A DNA stretch of 64,000 nt from Capra hircus (GCF_001704415.2 NC_030816.1:76773713-76837712); one strand, 5' to 3'; positions 23,086 through 34,265 are shown, counted from the stretch's first letter. A program made the numbers and translations. The notes: generated by a model from the sequence alone, not told the origin.

Positions 23086-23459
23086 AGGGGTTTAGCCCAG
23101 AGTGACCATTTCTTTTTCCTAAGATTGTTTAATGTGTCCCAGTGCCCATAACACAGCATCCGAACCCGTTTAACAGGTGACCTTCGATTGAGTCTCAGTT
23201 CTCTCTGTTGCCAATCCATCTCTGGAACCTGTATTTGCAGGTATTCTGAGCTTCCTCCATCTGCTTTACTGTACCAAGCTCTTTCTTACCCTAAACTTTT
23301 GAAAACATTAGCTCCTTTACCTATCCAATCTCAAGACATTTCTCAGGTTCCAGATGTTTCTCCCTCTGAAAACCTAAGGCCCTCCATAAGGTTACTTGAG
23401 TGGTTGGTTGCAATTGCCCTGTGCTCCCTAACACCCTTGACTTCCCCACTGGTGGGATT

Positions 23460-23480
23460 TCACACACACACACACACACA
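23460..23480. repeat. (CA)n microsatellite
   Basis: Ten CA units. Confidence 0.9.
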
Positions 23481-23629
23481 TGTCTGTAATTGCTGTCTTT
23501 TCTGCTACACCATCAGTTCCATGATAGCGTGGATTATAGCTGTTTTTGTCCACCATAGTACCCACAATCTGTAGCACATAAGAGGTCTTTAAAAGTATTT
23601 GTTACATGAATAGTTCATCAAATGAAGCA

Positions 23630-23865
23630 TGGATATAACACAGTGATTAGTGCCCAAACTTTGTAGTCGTGGGATTGAAATCTAGTTTTCCACCTACTTG
23701 TTATATGACCTTGAGCTTATTAACAATTCTAAGTTTCGGGCTCACAATCTATAATGTGGTGAAAATAATACTTATATTTGACTGTTGTTGTGAGATTTAA
23801 AGAAAGATAAAGTAGCTAAGGCACAGTAATTGGCACAAGGATAAGAGTTCAATGAAGAGCGGCCC
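23630..23865 (+). mobile_element. MIR SINE
   Basis: Diverged MIR: 'gtgattagtgcccaaacttt', 'gggattgaaatctagttttc', 'atgaccttgagcttattaac', then the TTGTTGTGAGATTTAAAG core and 3' end. Confidence 0.75.
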
Positions 23866-25054
23866 TGGAATTTAGAAAGATATTTAGCAATGAGTGGTGA
23901 TAGCCAGCGCTGAATCAGGATCCAACTTTGAAAAACTATTACATGGATTGCTATTAGGCTAATTAAAAAATAAATACCTCACCTTCTTTCACTAACAGAG
24001 CAGACAGAACAGAAAGAGGTTTCTTCTTAAAAAGGAAGAAAATTATAGGGTCCATGTTTAAATATGAAACTCCCTTCCTGAAAGGAATGACCAGGTATAT
24101 AAAATAAACAGAATTCACTAACATTTGCTAATGTTATATCACACTGTATCGACAGTTTGTGATGTTTAGCATAATCACAAAAGCATAGTGTTCAATCTGA
24201 AAACAGCAAATACTTTTTAAAAAACTGATAATTGTATCCACAAATTTGAACAATCTACAGAAAATTATCAGGTTTTTTTCTTACTTTTAATAAAAATTTT
24301 GTTTTGAGAAAAGCACGCTTTTTGAAAACAGATTGTTCTCTCATTTGCACCCTATCACTTCATACTCTTGTCAAAATATTTATAAAGAATTTTACAATCG
24401 AATAAAATGTCATCCATGAAAGAGTTTATTCTTTTATTTAATTAGCAGTAATTACTTTACTTATTTGCAACTGAGAAAAGCAGCCTAGAACAAAACTGAA
24501 ATAAAAAGCCTCCCCAAATTCATGTCCATGAAGCATCTTTTGAACATCTCCTGTGTAGCCAAGACTAAATGACCATAGGACAGAAAAGGAAATTTTCTTG
24601 CTTCTCAGTTCAACATTACAGCTCTTAAACCTGTCACCACCTTTTTTTGGAAAAGGTCAATTTCCAAAAAAGATTTTGAGAAAACAGATACAATCATTTT
24701 TTCCCAATTTATTGAAATATAATTGACACACAAAGCTTTCTTTCTAAATAAGAAGTCTTGTAAATTGTTCTTTAAAATAAAAGCTTTATTTATTTTTGTT
24801 TAGTTTGTTTACACAAACTAGAAAACTTTGCCTTTTAAAGAAGGCACTATAGTAGTAAGGCATTATCACAGAATTTAGGGTGAGATGGTTTATCATCCTA
24901 GTTTAAATCCATAAAAATCCTCATGACTTATATACAATCTCTCAAGGCAATAGAGATCCTGCAAAATACTTACAACTTGCATTCTAGAAAAAAGTTGAAA
25001 CTTTTCTTTTTCCTGCCAATTTAGCACTTTTCTCCTTTCTCATTTTTAGAGAAC
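23866..25054. other. Unassigned AT-rich intron
   Basis: About 1.2 kb; only a possible short L1 scrap near 24700-24735 (cccaatttattgaaatataa). Confidence 0.4.
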
Positions 25055-25180
25055 TGGGAACTGAATTTGTCGACACACTGATCTTGAACTTCCCAGTCTC
25101 CAGAATTTCAAGAAATAAATTTTCCTGGTTTAAGTCACATAGTCTATGGCCACAGTTGACTAATACCAGGTCTAAGCCGG
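25055..25180 (+). repeat. 3' end of an ancient LTR-like repeat
   Basis: 'cccagtctccagaatttcaa', 'gaaataaattttcctggttt' and 'cacagttgactaatacc' resemble the end of the same kind of repeat as 18832-19225. Confidence 0.5.
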
Positions 25181-25514
25181 CTGCATATTTACTGGACAAA
25201 GTAAATGACCACAAACAGTACATCAAACTGAACTCAATCTGACCCAACAAATTACAAAACACCAGGTCGTTTCAAGGCTGATAGCAATTAGGGCTCCATC
25301 CTTGGAGCAGACTGTCAGTTACAGGCCAAACTACTGGCCTTTGGTATTTAATAAGCAAGAAGCAAGAAGAAAAGTTGGCTCCTGAATCTCTAGAGGATAA
25401 GAAAAGACCTTGAGGCAGATCAAATTGCCTCTCTGTGGTTCCTTCTCTAACGATAAATATTTTTATTCTAAGTATGGTTTGGGGCCTGCTCTATGACTGA
25501 AAACCAGAGGCTAG
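25181..25514. other. Unassigned intron
   Basis: Nothing recognised. Confidence 0.35.
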
Positions 25515-25920
25515 GGATGATATCTATGTATCATTAAAAGGTAAAACAGATAGCTATGGGAACCTGCTGTATAGCAGAGGGAGGTCAGCTCAGTGCTCTG
25601 TGACCTAGGTGGATGGAGTGTGAGGACTTGGGGAGGAGATCCAAAGGGAGGAGGGTCTATGTAAACATATGGCTGATGACCCAGAGAGATGTTGTGGGGA
25701 GGGAGGTGGGAGGGGGGTTCATGTTTGGGAACGCATGTAAGAATTAAAGATTTTAAAATTTAAAAAAATAAATAAATAAATAAATAATTAATTAAAAAAA
25801 ATAAATAAACATATGGCTGATTCACTTCGTTGTGTAGCAGAAATTAGCACGACACTCTAAAGCAACTATACCCCAATAAAGCAACTATACTTTATTTAAA
25901 AAATAAAATAAGGAGGACAA
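25515..25920 (+). mobile_element. Old L1 3' UTR, split by a younger L1 tail
   Basis: 'agctatgggaacctgctgta', 'cagtgctctgtgacctaggt' and 'atatggctgattcacttcgt' through 'actataccccaataaagcaa' form one L1 3' end once the insert at 25678-25806 is set aside. Confidence 0.88.
25678..25806 (+). mobile_element. Young, severely truncated L1 3' end with 15-bp TSD
   Basis: About 129 bp: 'gacccagagagatgttgtgg', a G-rich block, 'gttcatgtttgggaacgcat', 'agaattaaagattttaaaat', then an A-rich AAATAAAT tail. AAACATATGGCTGAT is duplicated exactly at 25663-25677 and 25807-25821. The same tail recurs at 57621-57756. Confidence 0.93.
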
Positions 25921-26169
25921 AAGGGTAAGTAGGAGCTGAGGACCAAAAATCTAAGAAGCTGCTTTCACAGGAGACTTAATAAGACTCTGGGCATGATACA
26001 TGCTTCTGTGGAACCCAGGTAACTAAGATATATGTGTCTGTGTGTCTGTACAGGTGCGTGTTGTCCACACCTGGGGTGACAGGCTGACGGACACACTCCA
26101 GCATCACACAATGGCTTTGGGAGCAAGCCTTCTCACAGAGACAACAGGAAAAGTGACACAGTGTCCAGA

Positions 26170-26350
26170 AAGTGAAAGTGAAAGTCACTCATTTGTGTCT
26201 GACTCTTTGAGAACCCATGGACTATACAGGCCAGAATACTGGAGTGGGTAGCCTTTCTCTTCTCCAGGGGATCTTCCCAACCCAGGGATCAAACCCAGGT
26301 CTCCCGCATTGCAGGTGGATTCTTTACTGGCTGAGGCACCAGGGAAGCCC
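26170..26350 (-). mobile_element. Bov-tA SINE
   Basis: Reverse Bov-tA from GAAAGTGAAAGTCACTCATT to GAGGCACCAGGGAAGCCC. TGTCCAGA occurs at both flanks (26162-26169 and 26356-26363). Confidence 0.94.
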
Positions 26351-26539
26351 TACGATGTCCAGAGGCCAGATCAAAGATATGAACCTGATCCTGCTTCTGT
26401 TGCAAGAAAGGCATTAATCTCAGAAGCAAGTGAGCACATTGCATTGGGGAGGGAAGTGTGTGTTTCCATTTAAATTTGGGTGGATATGTATGGTGATTTC
26501 AACCATACTGTGAAGCCTAGTTTGCATATATATTTTTTT

Positions 26540-26810
26540 TTACAGAGAAGGGATGCAGAGAGAAATAGAGATGGAAACAGGGATAAAGCAGGGACTCGGG
26601 ATTGAGATACAGATGGAAGGGAGTTGGGTGGAGGTGCGATGGAGGAGGAGATAGGGTGGGAGAGATGGGGGTGACACAGGAATGGGAGCAGGGTGGGAGG
26701 GAGAATGAGCGAGAAACAAGCCTGGGGGAAACTCAGACAGGAGGAAACTCAGATAGGGATAAAGGTGAGCAGAGGGTGGGGACGAGAGAGAAGGGTGAAC
26801 AAGGAACCAC
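26540..26810. repeat. Purine-rich low-complexity tract
   Basis: About 270 bp dominated by A and G on the plus strand (gggataaag, ggaggagatag, gggagagatgg), a decayed GA/GGA repeat. The open frames on both strands (26540-26815 and 26602-26907) are artefacts of this composition. Confidence 0.75.
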
Positions 26811-26907
26811 GGCATCAGCTGCCAAGACAGTCACAGACGTGAACAGGCACTCTGTAGCTCTCCTAAAACTCTCGAGTGTCAAAGCAGGGTCATGGGGTCA
26901 GATCTGA

Positions 26908-27444
26908 TTTTCAAAATGTTTTCCAACTATGAGTGAATCATAAAAAGGAAAATATTTTCCAAAGAAGCTGTGCTTTTGGCAAGATACTATGCTGTCACTA
27001 TAGATAAGCTCTGGATAACAAGTATCAGCACCTCTGTTTCAGTTGTCAAGAGACAGGAAAACAAAAAATAACAAGAACAGAGGAGAAAACAACGACAAAA
27101 TCTCTATGGCAGTAAGTTTCTAACGAAGTAGTTGTGGAGATAGCAATTTTCTGGGTCTTTCCGAATGATACCATCAACATAAAATGGTGTAAAGTAGGGA
27201 AACCAAGTGGACTTCAGGCTTACATCTGCATTAAAACCTCAGCAGCACCAACGACCAGGTGTATGATGAAGTTCGCTATAAAATAACCTGGGTTAAGCAC
27301 CTAGCACAGTGCCAGAAATTAATTGTTATTTTTCCTCATGTGATTGATGTCTTTACTAGTCTCATAAAGTAAGGAAAGATAAAGACTCTTTGCTGTTGCT
27401 GTTTTATTAAGCAAATGGTGCTTAGTGTCGTGCTCAGAGCTATT
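26908..27444. other. Unassigned intron, possible MIR scrap
   Basis: Around 27285-27335 'gttaagcacctagcacagtg' fits the 3' end of MIR or L2. The rest is unassigned. Confidence 0.4.
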
Positions 27445-27935
27445 GCGGTTTCTTTGTTTAATTTGAGTAAGTTGCTTTACAATGTTGTGTTAGCTTCTGC
27501 TGTACAACGAAGTGTATCAGCTATATGTATACATATGTCCCCTCCTCCTTAAACCTCCCTCCCACCTCACCCTCACGCCATCCCTCTAGGTCACCACGGA
27601 GCACTGAGTTGAGCTCCCTGGGCTATTCAGCAGCTTCCCACTAGCTATTTACTTACACGTGATAGTGTATATATGTCAATCCCAACCTCCCAGTTCACCC
27701 CACCCCTCCTCCCCCTCCCCATGTCTCCACATGTCTGCTTCCTGTCTGCATTTCTATTCCTGCAAATGGGTTCATCTGCACCATTTTTCTAGATTCCACA
27801 TACACGCATTAATATATAATATTTATTTTTCTCTTTCTGACTTACGCTGTATGACCTGTATCCTCTAGGTCCATCCACCCCTCTACCAATGGCCTAAATG
27901 TATTTCTTTTTATGGCCAAGTAATATTCCACTGTG
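27445..27935 (-). mobile_element. L1 3' end, reverse orientation
   Basis: Reverse L1: 'gctttacaatgttgtgttag', 'gcactgagttgagctccctg', 'tctttctgacttacgctgta', 'gtccatccacccctctacca' and 'gccaagtaatattccactgt' in the expected antisense order. Confidence 0.92.
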
Positions 27936-28489
27936 AATTCCAATAATTAGCATATGTTAGAGATTTCACAGCATTGTTGGGAAGGTGAGATAGGAAATAG
28001 TATGAAATCACTTAAGACACTGAACTTCTCCTCCTGCTGCAGGTTCTGGAGGAGTGCTGAGACTTCAGATTCTAACCAAACCAGAGGCAGGAATAGCAGA
28101 GAAGACAGGGGGATGGCACTGGGGGATGGTTGCCAGGGAAACTGCTTATATTCTGGAGCATCTGCTGGGGCCTGGCTCACTGTTTCACATGTGGTCAGAA
28201 ATGACTTCATGAATGAGAAAGGTTTGCACTAAACATTAAAGGTAGGACTTAGATATTTAGGCGGGAAATAGCAGGAGCAAGGTCTCCTAGCAGGACTAAG
28301 AAAAACAATGGAAAAGGATACACACTATTATTCCAATACCCATTCAGCACAAAAACATGCAAAGCAATCTGAAACAATGAAAGAATGGTGATAAATGTAA
28401 AGAAGAAAATGAGCTCCTGGCCTACAGTCTCTCCACAAAGGCCCTTTGTATACTGTGTGCCATGGCACACATTCTGATTTTAACTTCTT
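27936..28489. other. Unassigned intron
   Basis: No repeat or exon recognised. The 92- and 87-codon open frames on opposite strands here (27954-28232 and 27947-28210) look random. Confidence 0.4.
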
Positions 28490-28705
28490 TTTAAGAATTC
28501 AGTATGTAAATAAGTATATCTCAGGAATTCTGCTTTAAAACCTCCCACAAAGATATTCAACTCCATGAAAAAATAAAGATGAAAATAATTAAAAGCTTTT
28601 TCACCACTCAGATTTAAAAATACTGCTAATCTTAAAGATTATTGATAGTGTGAGGAAAGAGGCATTCTCCTAAGTTCTTGGTTATTTATTAAATTTATAA
28701 ATGTG

Positions 28706-29149
28706 CCTGTGCTGTGCTCTACTCAGTCATGTCAGATTCTTTGCAACACCATGGACTGTGGCCCTCCAGGCTCCTCTGTCCATGGAGATTCTCCAGGTAA
28801 GAATATTAGAGTGGGTTGCCATGCCCCTCTCCGAGGGATGTTCCCAGCCCAGGTATCGAACCCAGTTCTCCCACACTGCAGGTGGATTCTTTACTGTCTG
28901 AGCCATGAGGGATGCCTTGAATACTGCAGCGGGGAGCCCATCGCTTCTCCAGGGGACCTTTCCAACCCAGTTATTGAACCCAGTTCTCCCACATTGCAGG
29001 CAGATTCTTTACTGTCTGAGCCATGAGGATGCCCATGAATACTAGAGTGGGGAGCCCATCCCTTCTCCAGGGGATCTTCCCAATCCAGGAATTGAATAAA
29101 GGTCTCCTGCATGGCAGGCAGATTCATCAGGTGAGCTACCAGGGAAGCT
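28706..29149 (-). mobile_element. Bov-tA SINE with three tandem tRNA-half units
   Basis: A full reverse Bov-tA (28706-28916) is followed by two further units of about 116 bp (28917-29033 and 29034-29149). Each consists of the AATACT(G/A)...GGGGAGCCCATC.CTTCTCCAGG segment plus a tRNA half. ATAAATGTG occurs on both outer flanks (28697-28705 and 29150-29158), so the composite behaves as one insertion. Confidence 0.9.
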
Positions 29150-29570
29150 CATAAATGTGTATACTTGTGGACTATCCACCTACTTCTAGAAATTTATTCT
29201 AAGTAGAAAAAAATAACACATGTGTACAGATATATACATGCCCAAGGACTTTCACTGTGGTATTTTATATAATATTAACCAATTGGCAACAATGTAAGTG
29301 ATCATTAATAGGCAACTATTATAGCTAATTTGTAATTATAATTTTATTATATTTATAATAAAAATGTTATTCAGCCATTAAAATGTTTCTATGACTCTGT
29401 ATCTATTGACATGGGAGGATGTGCTGAGTGAAGTCAGGCATCCAGAACAGTATCCTCTAGAGGCATTTACATGAAATTATGCATGTCCATGTGAAGGGAA
29501 ACAGTGATCAATACTTCAGTAATGGTTGCATCAGGATTGTGGGATTTAAGGTGATTTTTACTTTCATTGG

Positions 29571-29779
29571 GCTTCCCTGGTAGCTCAGATGGTAAAGAGT
29601 TCACCAGCAGTGCAGGAGATTCGGGTTCGATCACTGGGTTGGGAAGGTCCCCTGGAGAAGGGAATGGCTACCCATTCCAGTATTCTTGCCTGGAGAATTC
29701 CACGGATAGAAGAGCCTGACAGGCTACAGTCCATGGGATCGCAAAGAGTCAGACACGACTGAATGACTAACACTTTCAC
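29571..29779 (+). mobile_element. Bov-tA SINE, full length, TSD
   Basis: GGGCTTCCCTGGTAGCTCAG head through GACTGAATGACTAACACTTT tail. TTACTTTCATT flanks both ends. Confidence 0.95.
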
Positions 29780-30109
29780 TTACTTTCATTACATTTTTCT
29801 AAGGACTATTAAAATGATTTACAATGAGCATGTAACTATTTCACAATATGAAAAAACAATAACTTTATTTTTATTTTGGAAAAGCAAGAATTTTGCAAAG
29901 GATGACCAGTCTCTAGTGTAAGTAATGGCCATAGAGAGATGGCACCCTCCTAAGCCTGAGAAAATGGGCCCCAAAGTCCTTCACTGCCTTGTCACAGGGC
30001 AGGTTCTTGGTGCAGCCACTGGGCCAGAGAATTCCCATCTCACCAAGAGGTTTTTGGAGACAGATCCTAGAAAAGACAAGCCAATTGAATCCTGTATCTA
30101 GACTTGTTA

Positions 30110-30530
30110 TGCAAGTCTCCAGTTTTTTGCTGGACTGTGAGCTTCTCAAGGCCTGGGAAAGTGTTTTACAATCTTCTTTCCTGTCTCCAAAGCCTAGCAA
30201 AGACACATTGCTGCTGCTGCTGCTAAGTCGCTTCAGTTATGTCCGACTCTGTGCGACCCCATAGACGGCAGCCCACCAGGCTCCACTGTCCCTGGGATTC
30301 TCCAGGCAAGAACACTGGAGTGGGTTGCTATTTCCTTCTCCAATGCATGAAAGTGAAAAGTGAAAGGGAAGTTGCTCAGTCGTGCCCAACTCTTGGTGAC
30401 CCCAAGGACTGCAGCCTGCCAGGATCCTTCGTCCATGGGATTTTCCAGGCAAGAGTACTGGAGTGGGGTGCCATTGCCTTCTCTGAGCAAAGACACACAG
30501 TAAGCAGTAAATGTGTGCCATACCACTGAA
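30110..30530 (+). mobile_element. L2 3' end, split by BOV-A2
   Basis: 'ctggactgtgagcttctcaa' then 'tctccaaagcctagcaaaga' before the SINE, and 'gtaagcagtaaatgtgtgcc' after it, follow the L2 3' consensus. Confidence 0.55.
30208..30485 (-). mobile_element. BOV-A2 SINE, dimer, 12-bp TSD
   Basis: Reverse dimer starting with (GCT)n and AAGTCGCTTCAGTTATGTCC, linker CAATGCATGAAAGTGAAAAG, second monomer to GCCATTGCCTTCTC. AGCAAAGACACA flanks it on both sides. Confidence 0.96.
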
Positions 30531-31331
30531 ATTAGTTGTCGTGTTTTGCTTCTGAATGATAAAAGAAGCTTTGGGGAAAGTCCCCAGTCAAAAATTGCTC
30601 ATATTAATAGGATCATACCTTGAACACTACAGGTAAGCACCTCAGCAAAGATCCTCTAACTGAACACAGAAAATCATTGTATCGTCGACATTATTTTTAC
30701 AAATGCAGTGTTTTTTGGTTCACACAGTTGTTCACCATTATAAGAGATTAATTTTATTGTAATGTACCTACCTGGGAATTTGCTTTACATTAGTATTTAT
30801 GTTCAAAATAATTACAATGAATGAATACATAGTCGCCTGACACCATCCAACATCAGTATGCATAATCTCAGAATGATTAGTCTTTGTAGTGTCCTGACCC
30901 CATAGTTACTTTTCTCTAAAACCACTTGAGAGGGGAGTCTAGACACCATTACAATCTCTTCAGATTAAATTCTCTGCTCAGGGTAGACCATTCATTGTTT
31001 CTGTTCCAAATACAAACAAATACAAACAAAAATCTAGCATGAATCCTCCTTCTGGTATGGCACACAGGTTAGTTCAGAAGAAAGAAGTGGATGAAATATT
31101 CCATCAGGATTCATGGAATTGACATGAAGTAACTGCTCTTTACTCTGGTTATCTGTTAATTATCTAAAGGCAAGGTCAGCAAATACCAGACTTAGGTGAC
31201 AATCAAATTTGTAGGACTCCCAGTACTGCCTAAGGGTGACAGTGATCGTGGTGGTGCTATTTTATACTGTGAATTTAATGATTTATTGGCTCAAACTAAA
31301 TAAACATAGAACTCTGGGGAGTTTTATTTAC
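30531..31331. other. Unassigned intron upstream of the SYNE1 acceptor region
   Basis: About 0.8 kb without recognised repeats, on the donor side of the 31332 exon. Confidence 0.4.
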
Positions 31332-31393
31332 CTTGGCCAGATGAGAGTTGATCCATTTCGTGAAAGTACGTTTTTGTACTATCTCTTGTTCAT
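31332..31393 (-). CDS. SYNE1: SYNE1 (nesprin-1) coding exon, start of CH1 actin-binding domain
   Basis: Coding exon of nesprin-1, the giant spectrin-repeat protein of the outer nuclear membrane that links F-actin to the LINC complex. On the minus strand the acceptor is a pyrimidine-rich tract ending AG (CT at 31394-31395 on +) and the donor is GTAAAT (AC at 31330-31331 on +). The 62 bp hold two bases finishing a split codon (Asp if the previous exon ends in G), then 20 codons reading EQEIVQKRTFTKWINSHLAK. This matches the remembered N-terminus of SYNE1, where the KRTFTKWIN segment opens the first calponin-homology domain. The exon ends in phase 0, matching the next exon at 9594-9689. No repeat overlaps it. 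The preceding exon with the start Met is not visible up to 64000. SYNE2 and spectrins differ at these residues. The assignment is from memory of the protein, not a search. Confidence 0.9.
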
Positions 31394-31507
31394 CTGGAAG
31401 AAAAAGAATTATCTGGTTAGAAAACAAGTCAGGAAGTTGTATCATGGAAAAATTCATAGTCACACAATTCTAGAAATGATTATTATCTATAATATATATG
31501 TCACATA

Positions 31508-31546
31508 TAAGGCAGATTCTTTACAACTGAGCCATCAGGGAAGCCC
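31508..31546 (-). mobile_element. Bov-tA tRNA-half scrap
   Basis: AAGGCAGATTCTTTACAACT and GAGCCATCAGGGAAGCCCT match the reverse tRNA head only. Confidence 0.7.
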
Positions 31547-31904
31547 TAATTATCTGTAATAATATATATAGATTATTTTATCTTGTAATTCATCTTGCCA
31601 ATTATTATCTTGAAGGAAAAATCAATAAAGCTCCAAATATATTAAGCAATTTGACTATTTTTTTAAAAAATCATCAGGAAATGCTTTAAAATTTGTGAAA
31701 TTTTAGCCATATGTTTATTTTCATTCACTTACTGAAAACTCATTGAATAATTAAATTCAATACGCTGTTTTTTTTTTTAAAACTAACTTCTATGGGATGC
31801 AGACAGATAAACAGGACATGGTCTCTACCACGGTGACTCTAAAGGTAAATATCCAGAAGACAACATAGGCAGTATGCTCCTTGGCACTGGTCTTAGTAAC
31901 ATAT

Positions 31905-33490
31905 TTTTAATACTCATCCTCAGGCAAGGGAAACAAAAGCAAAGGTGAACAAATGGGACTATATCAAACTGCAGAGTTTTTGCACAGTGAAGGAAACTAT
32001 CAACAAAACAGAAAGGCTGCCTACAGAATGGGAGAAGATATTTGCAAATGATGTATCTCGTAAGATGTTAATATCCAAAATATACAAAGAACTCATATCA
32101 CTCAACATCAAAAACAAAAAATCCAGCTGAAAAGTGGGCAGAGGATCTAAACACATATTTTTCCAAAGAAGACATGTGCATGGACGACAGGTATGTGACA
32201 AGATGCTCAACATCACTAATTATCAGGAAAATGCAAATCAAAGCACAATGAGATATTATCTCAAACCTATTATTACAAAAAAACAACAAATAACAAGTGT
32301 TGGATAAAATAACAAGGATGTAGAGAAAATGCAACCCTATGCACCACTGGAAGGAACATAAATTAGCGCAGCTACTATGGAAAACAATATAGAGATTCCT
32401 CAAAGAATTTAAAAACAGAACTACCATACAATCCAGCAATTCTGCTCCTGGATATTTAGAAAATGAAAACACCATTTAGAAAAGATATATGCACCCTTAT
32501 GTTCACTGTATCATCATTTATAATACCCAAGCTATGGAAACAAGCTTAGTGCCCATCAATAGATGAATGGATAAAAGGCAAAGAACATGATGTGGTATAA
32601 ATCCATATTTATAAAGTGGAATATTAGTCAGCCATAAAAAATGATTTCTTGCTATTTGCAACAACATGGATGGATCTAGAGGGTATTATGCTAAATGAAA
32701 TAAGTGAGAAAGAAAAAGATAAATACTGGATGATTTACTTATATGTGAAATCTAAAAATTAAAAAAAAGTAATAGATACAGAGAACAAACAGGTGGTTGC
32801 TTAGAGGCATTGAGGGGAAGAAAGAGATAGGAGAGTGAGATTAAGAGGTACAAACTTTCAGTTGCAAAATAAATGAGTCACAGGTATGAAGTGTACAGGG
32901 TGGAGAATATAGTTAATTACTATGTAATATCTTTCTATGGTGACAGTTGGTAACTAGACTTATCATGGTGATCACTTCGAAATATATGAAAATAGTGAAT
33001 CACTGTGTTGTGTAACAGGAACTAGCATAGTATTTATACTTTTCAATTATACTTCAAAAACAAACAAAGTCATAGAAAAAGAAATCAGATTTGTGGTTAG
33101 CAGAAGTGGTGGTGGTGGTGGGGGGGGGGGGGGGAACTGGATGAAGGTGGTCAAAAGGTGCGACTTCCAGTTAAAAGATAAATTAAGTACTTTATTGTTG
33201 CTGCAATGCAATGAACAATGCACTACAGTAATATACAGCATGATAAACACAACTGACCCTGCTATATGTTATATATGAAAGTGGTTTAAAGACCATCAAT
33301 CCTAAGAGTTCTCATCACAAGGAAAAAAACTTTTTTTTTATTTCTTTAACTTTGTATCTATATGACATGAGGGATATTCACTAAATTTACTGTGAGAATC
33401 ATTTCATAGTGTGCGTAAACCAAATCATTACACTCTACACCTTAAACTCGTATGGCGCTTCATGTCAATTATATCTCCATAAAACTGGAA
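31905..33490 (+). mobile_element. Old L1 (L1MA/L1MB-like) ORF2 3' half and 3' UTR
   Basis: A long ordered run of ORF2 landmarks: 'gaacaaatgggactatatca' 31948, 'tgggagaagatatttgcaaa' 32029, 'gatgctcaacatcactaatt' 32202, 'actatggaaaacaatataga' 32375, 'tatgttcactgtatcatcat' 32499, 'caacaacatggatggatcta' 32660. The 3' UTR runs to 'atgtcaattatatctccata' at 33463. Best translation is broken by stops. Includes a (GGT)n(G)n tract at 33107-33134. Confidence 0.93.
33107..33134. repeat. (GGT)n followed by a 15-base G run
   Basis: GGTGGTGGTGGTG then uninterrupted G from 33120 to 33134. A G-quadruplex is possible on the plus strand. Confidence 0.9.
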
Positions 33491-33639
33491 GAAAAAGGTA
33501 GGCAAGTCAAAACAGAAAAAAAAAATTATAATTAAAGTAAATATTTAGAGGTGGAGAGAAAAAAGAAAGGGAAAGTATACAGTGGAGGGTACAGTAATGT
33601 AACAAGATAGAAGCATTACAGGGACTCCATCCCATGGGG

Positions 33640-34195
33640 AGTGTGGTGAACATACTATAGGGTAACCTCCAAGAATTCCCATGTCCTAGAGTCCACGACC
33701 TTTGTGTGGACAACTGCAGCCAGAACCTGTGAATTGCTTCTAATCAACAGAAGACAGCAAAGGTGATGCCATGCCACACCCATGAACGTGTTACTTCACG
33801 TAAGACTCCTGAGCTGACTGGAGTGAGAGACTCTTTTTGGCTTAAACAACCCAACAGCCAAGATGTGACCAATCCCTGGAGAGGGTCCTGGAGCAGAGAA
33901 ATGCAGGCTGCCTCTGGAAGTAGTGGGTGAGGGGGGCAGCCTCCAGCCAAGAGCCTGGAAGAAGCTCCATCCCACACAAGGAAATGAATTCTGGATGAGT
34001 TTGAAAGTGGATTCTTCCTTATTCAAGCTCCAGATGAGAGTGCAGCCCAGCTAGCACCCTGACTGCGGACCCATGAGACCATGAGCAGATGGCATAGCTA
34101 TCTGCACAGACTCCTGACCCACAAGAATCTGGAGATAACAAATGAACATCATTTTAAACTGCTAAGTTTGGTAACTTGTTATGCAATAAGGGGAA
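33640..34195 (+). mobile_element. MLT1/MaLR-like LTR
   Basis: 'aggtgatgccatgccacacc', 'gaatgcaggctgcctctgg'-like block, 'gagtttgaaagtggattctt', 'gaccatgagcagatggcata', and a typical end 'ttttaaactgctaagtttgg' with 'gttatgcaataaggggaaac'. Old ERVL-MaLR-type LTR; subfamily uncertain. Confidence 0.6.
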
Positions 34196-34265
34196 ACTAA
34201 TATACAAAGAAAAACAGGTCTGCTTCAAGAAGGCTTTAATTAGAGATATACGGAGATGAATGCCA

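Larger units (their letters stand above)
22780..23625 (+). mobile_element. L2 LINE, about 0.8 kb, interrupted by purine-rich tract
   Basis: Ordered L2 landmarks: 'ttcttgactccttctccctg' near 22803, 'catctgacttactgcaagtt' near 22937, and the 3' end 'caccatcagttccatgatag' with 'agaggtctttaaaagtattt' near 23581. A (GA)-rich run lies at 22985-23085 and a (CA)n at 23460-23480. Confidence 0.65.
28490..29860 (+). mobile_element. Ancient L1 (L1M-type), interrupted twice
   Basis: Degenerate ORF2 end: 'gtgtgaggaaagaggcattc' near 28650, 'attcagccattaaaatgttt' near 29370, and 'ctattgacatgggaggatgt' near 29403. Two SINE insertions split it, a Bov-tA array at 28706-29149 and a Bov-tA at 29571-29779. Confidence 0.6.
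9690..31331 (-). other. SYNE1: SYNE1 intron between CH1 exons (about 21.6 kb)
   Basis: Interval between the donor of the 31332 exon (GT at 31330-31331, minus strand) and the acceptor of the 9594 exon (AG at 9690-9691). It is filled with SINEs, L1, BovB, L2 and MIR copies listed separately. I saw no further exon in it. Confidence 0.85.

Noticed and set aside
26540..26907. Open frames on both strands over a purine-rich tract
   Set aside because: Low-complexity composition lacks stop triplets; not coding.
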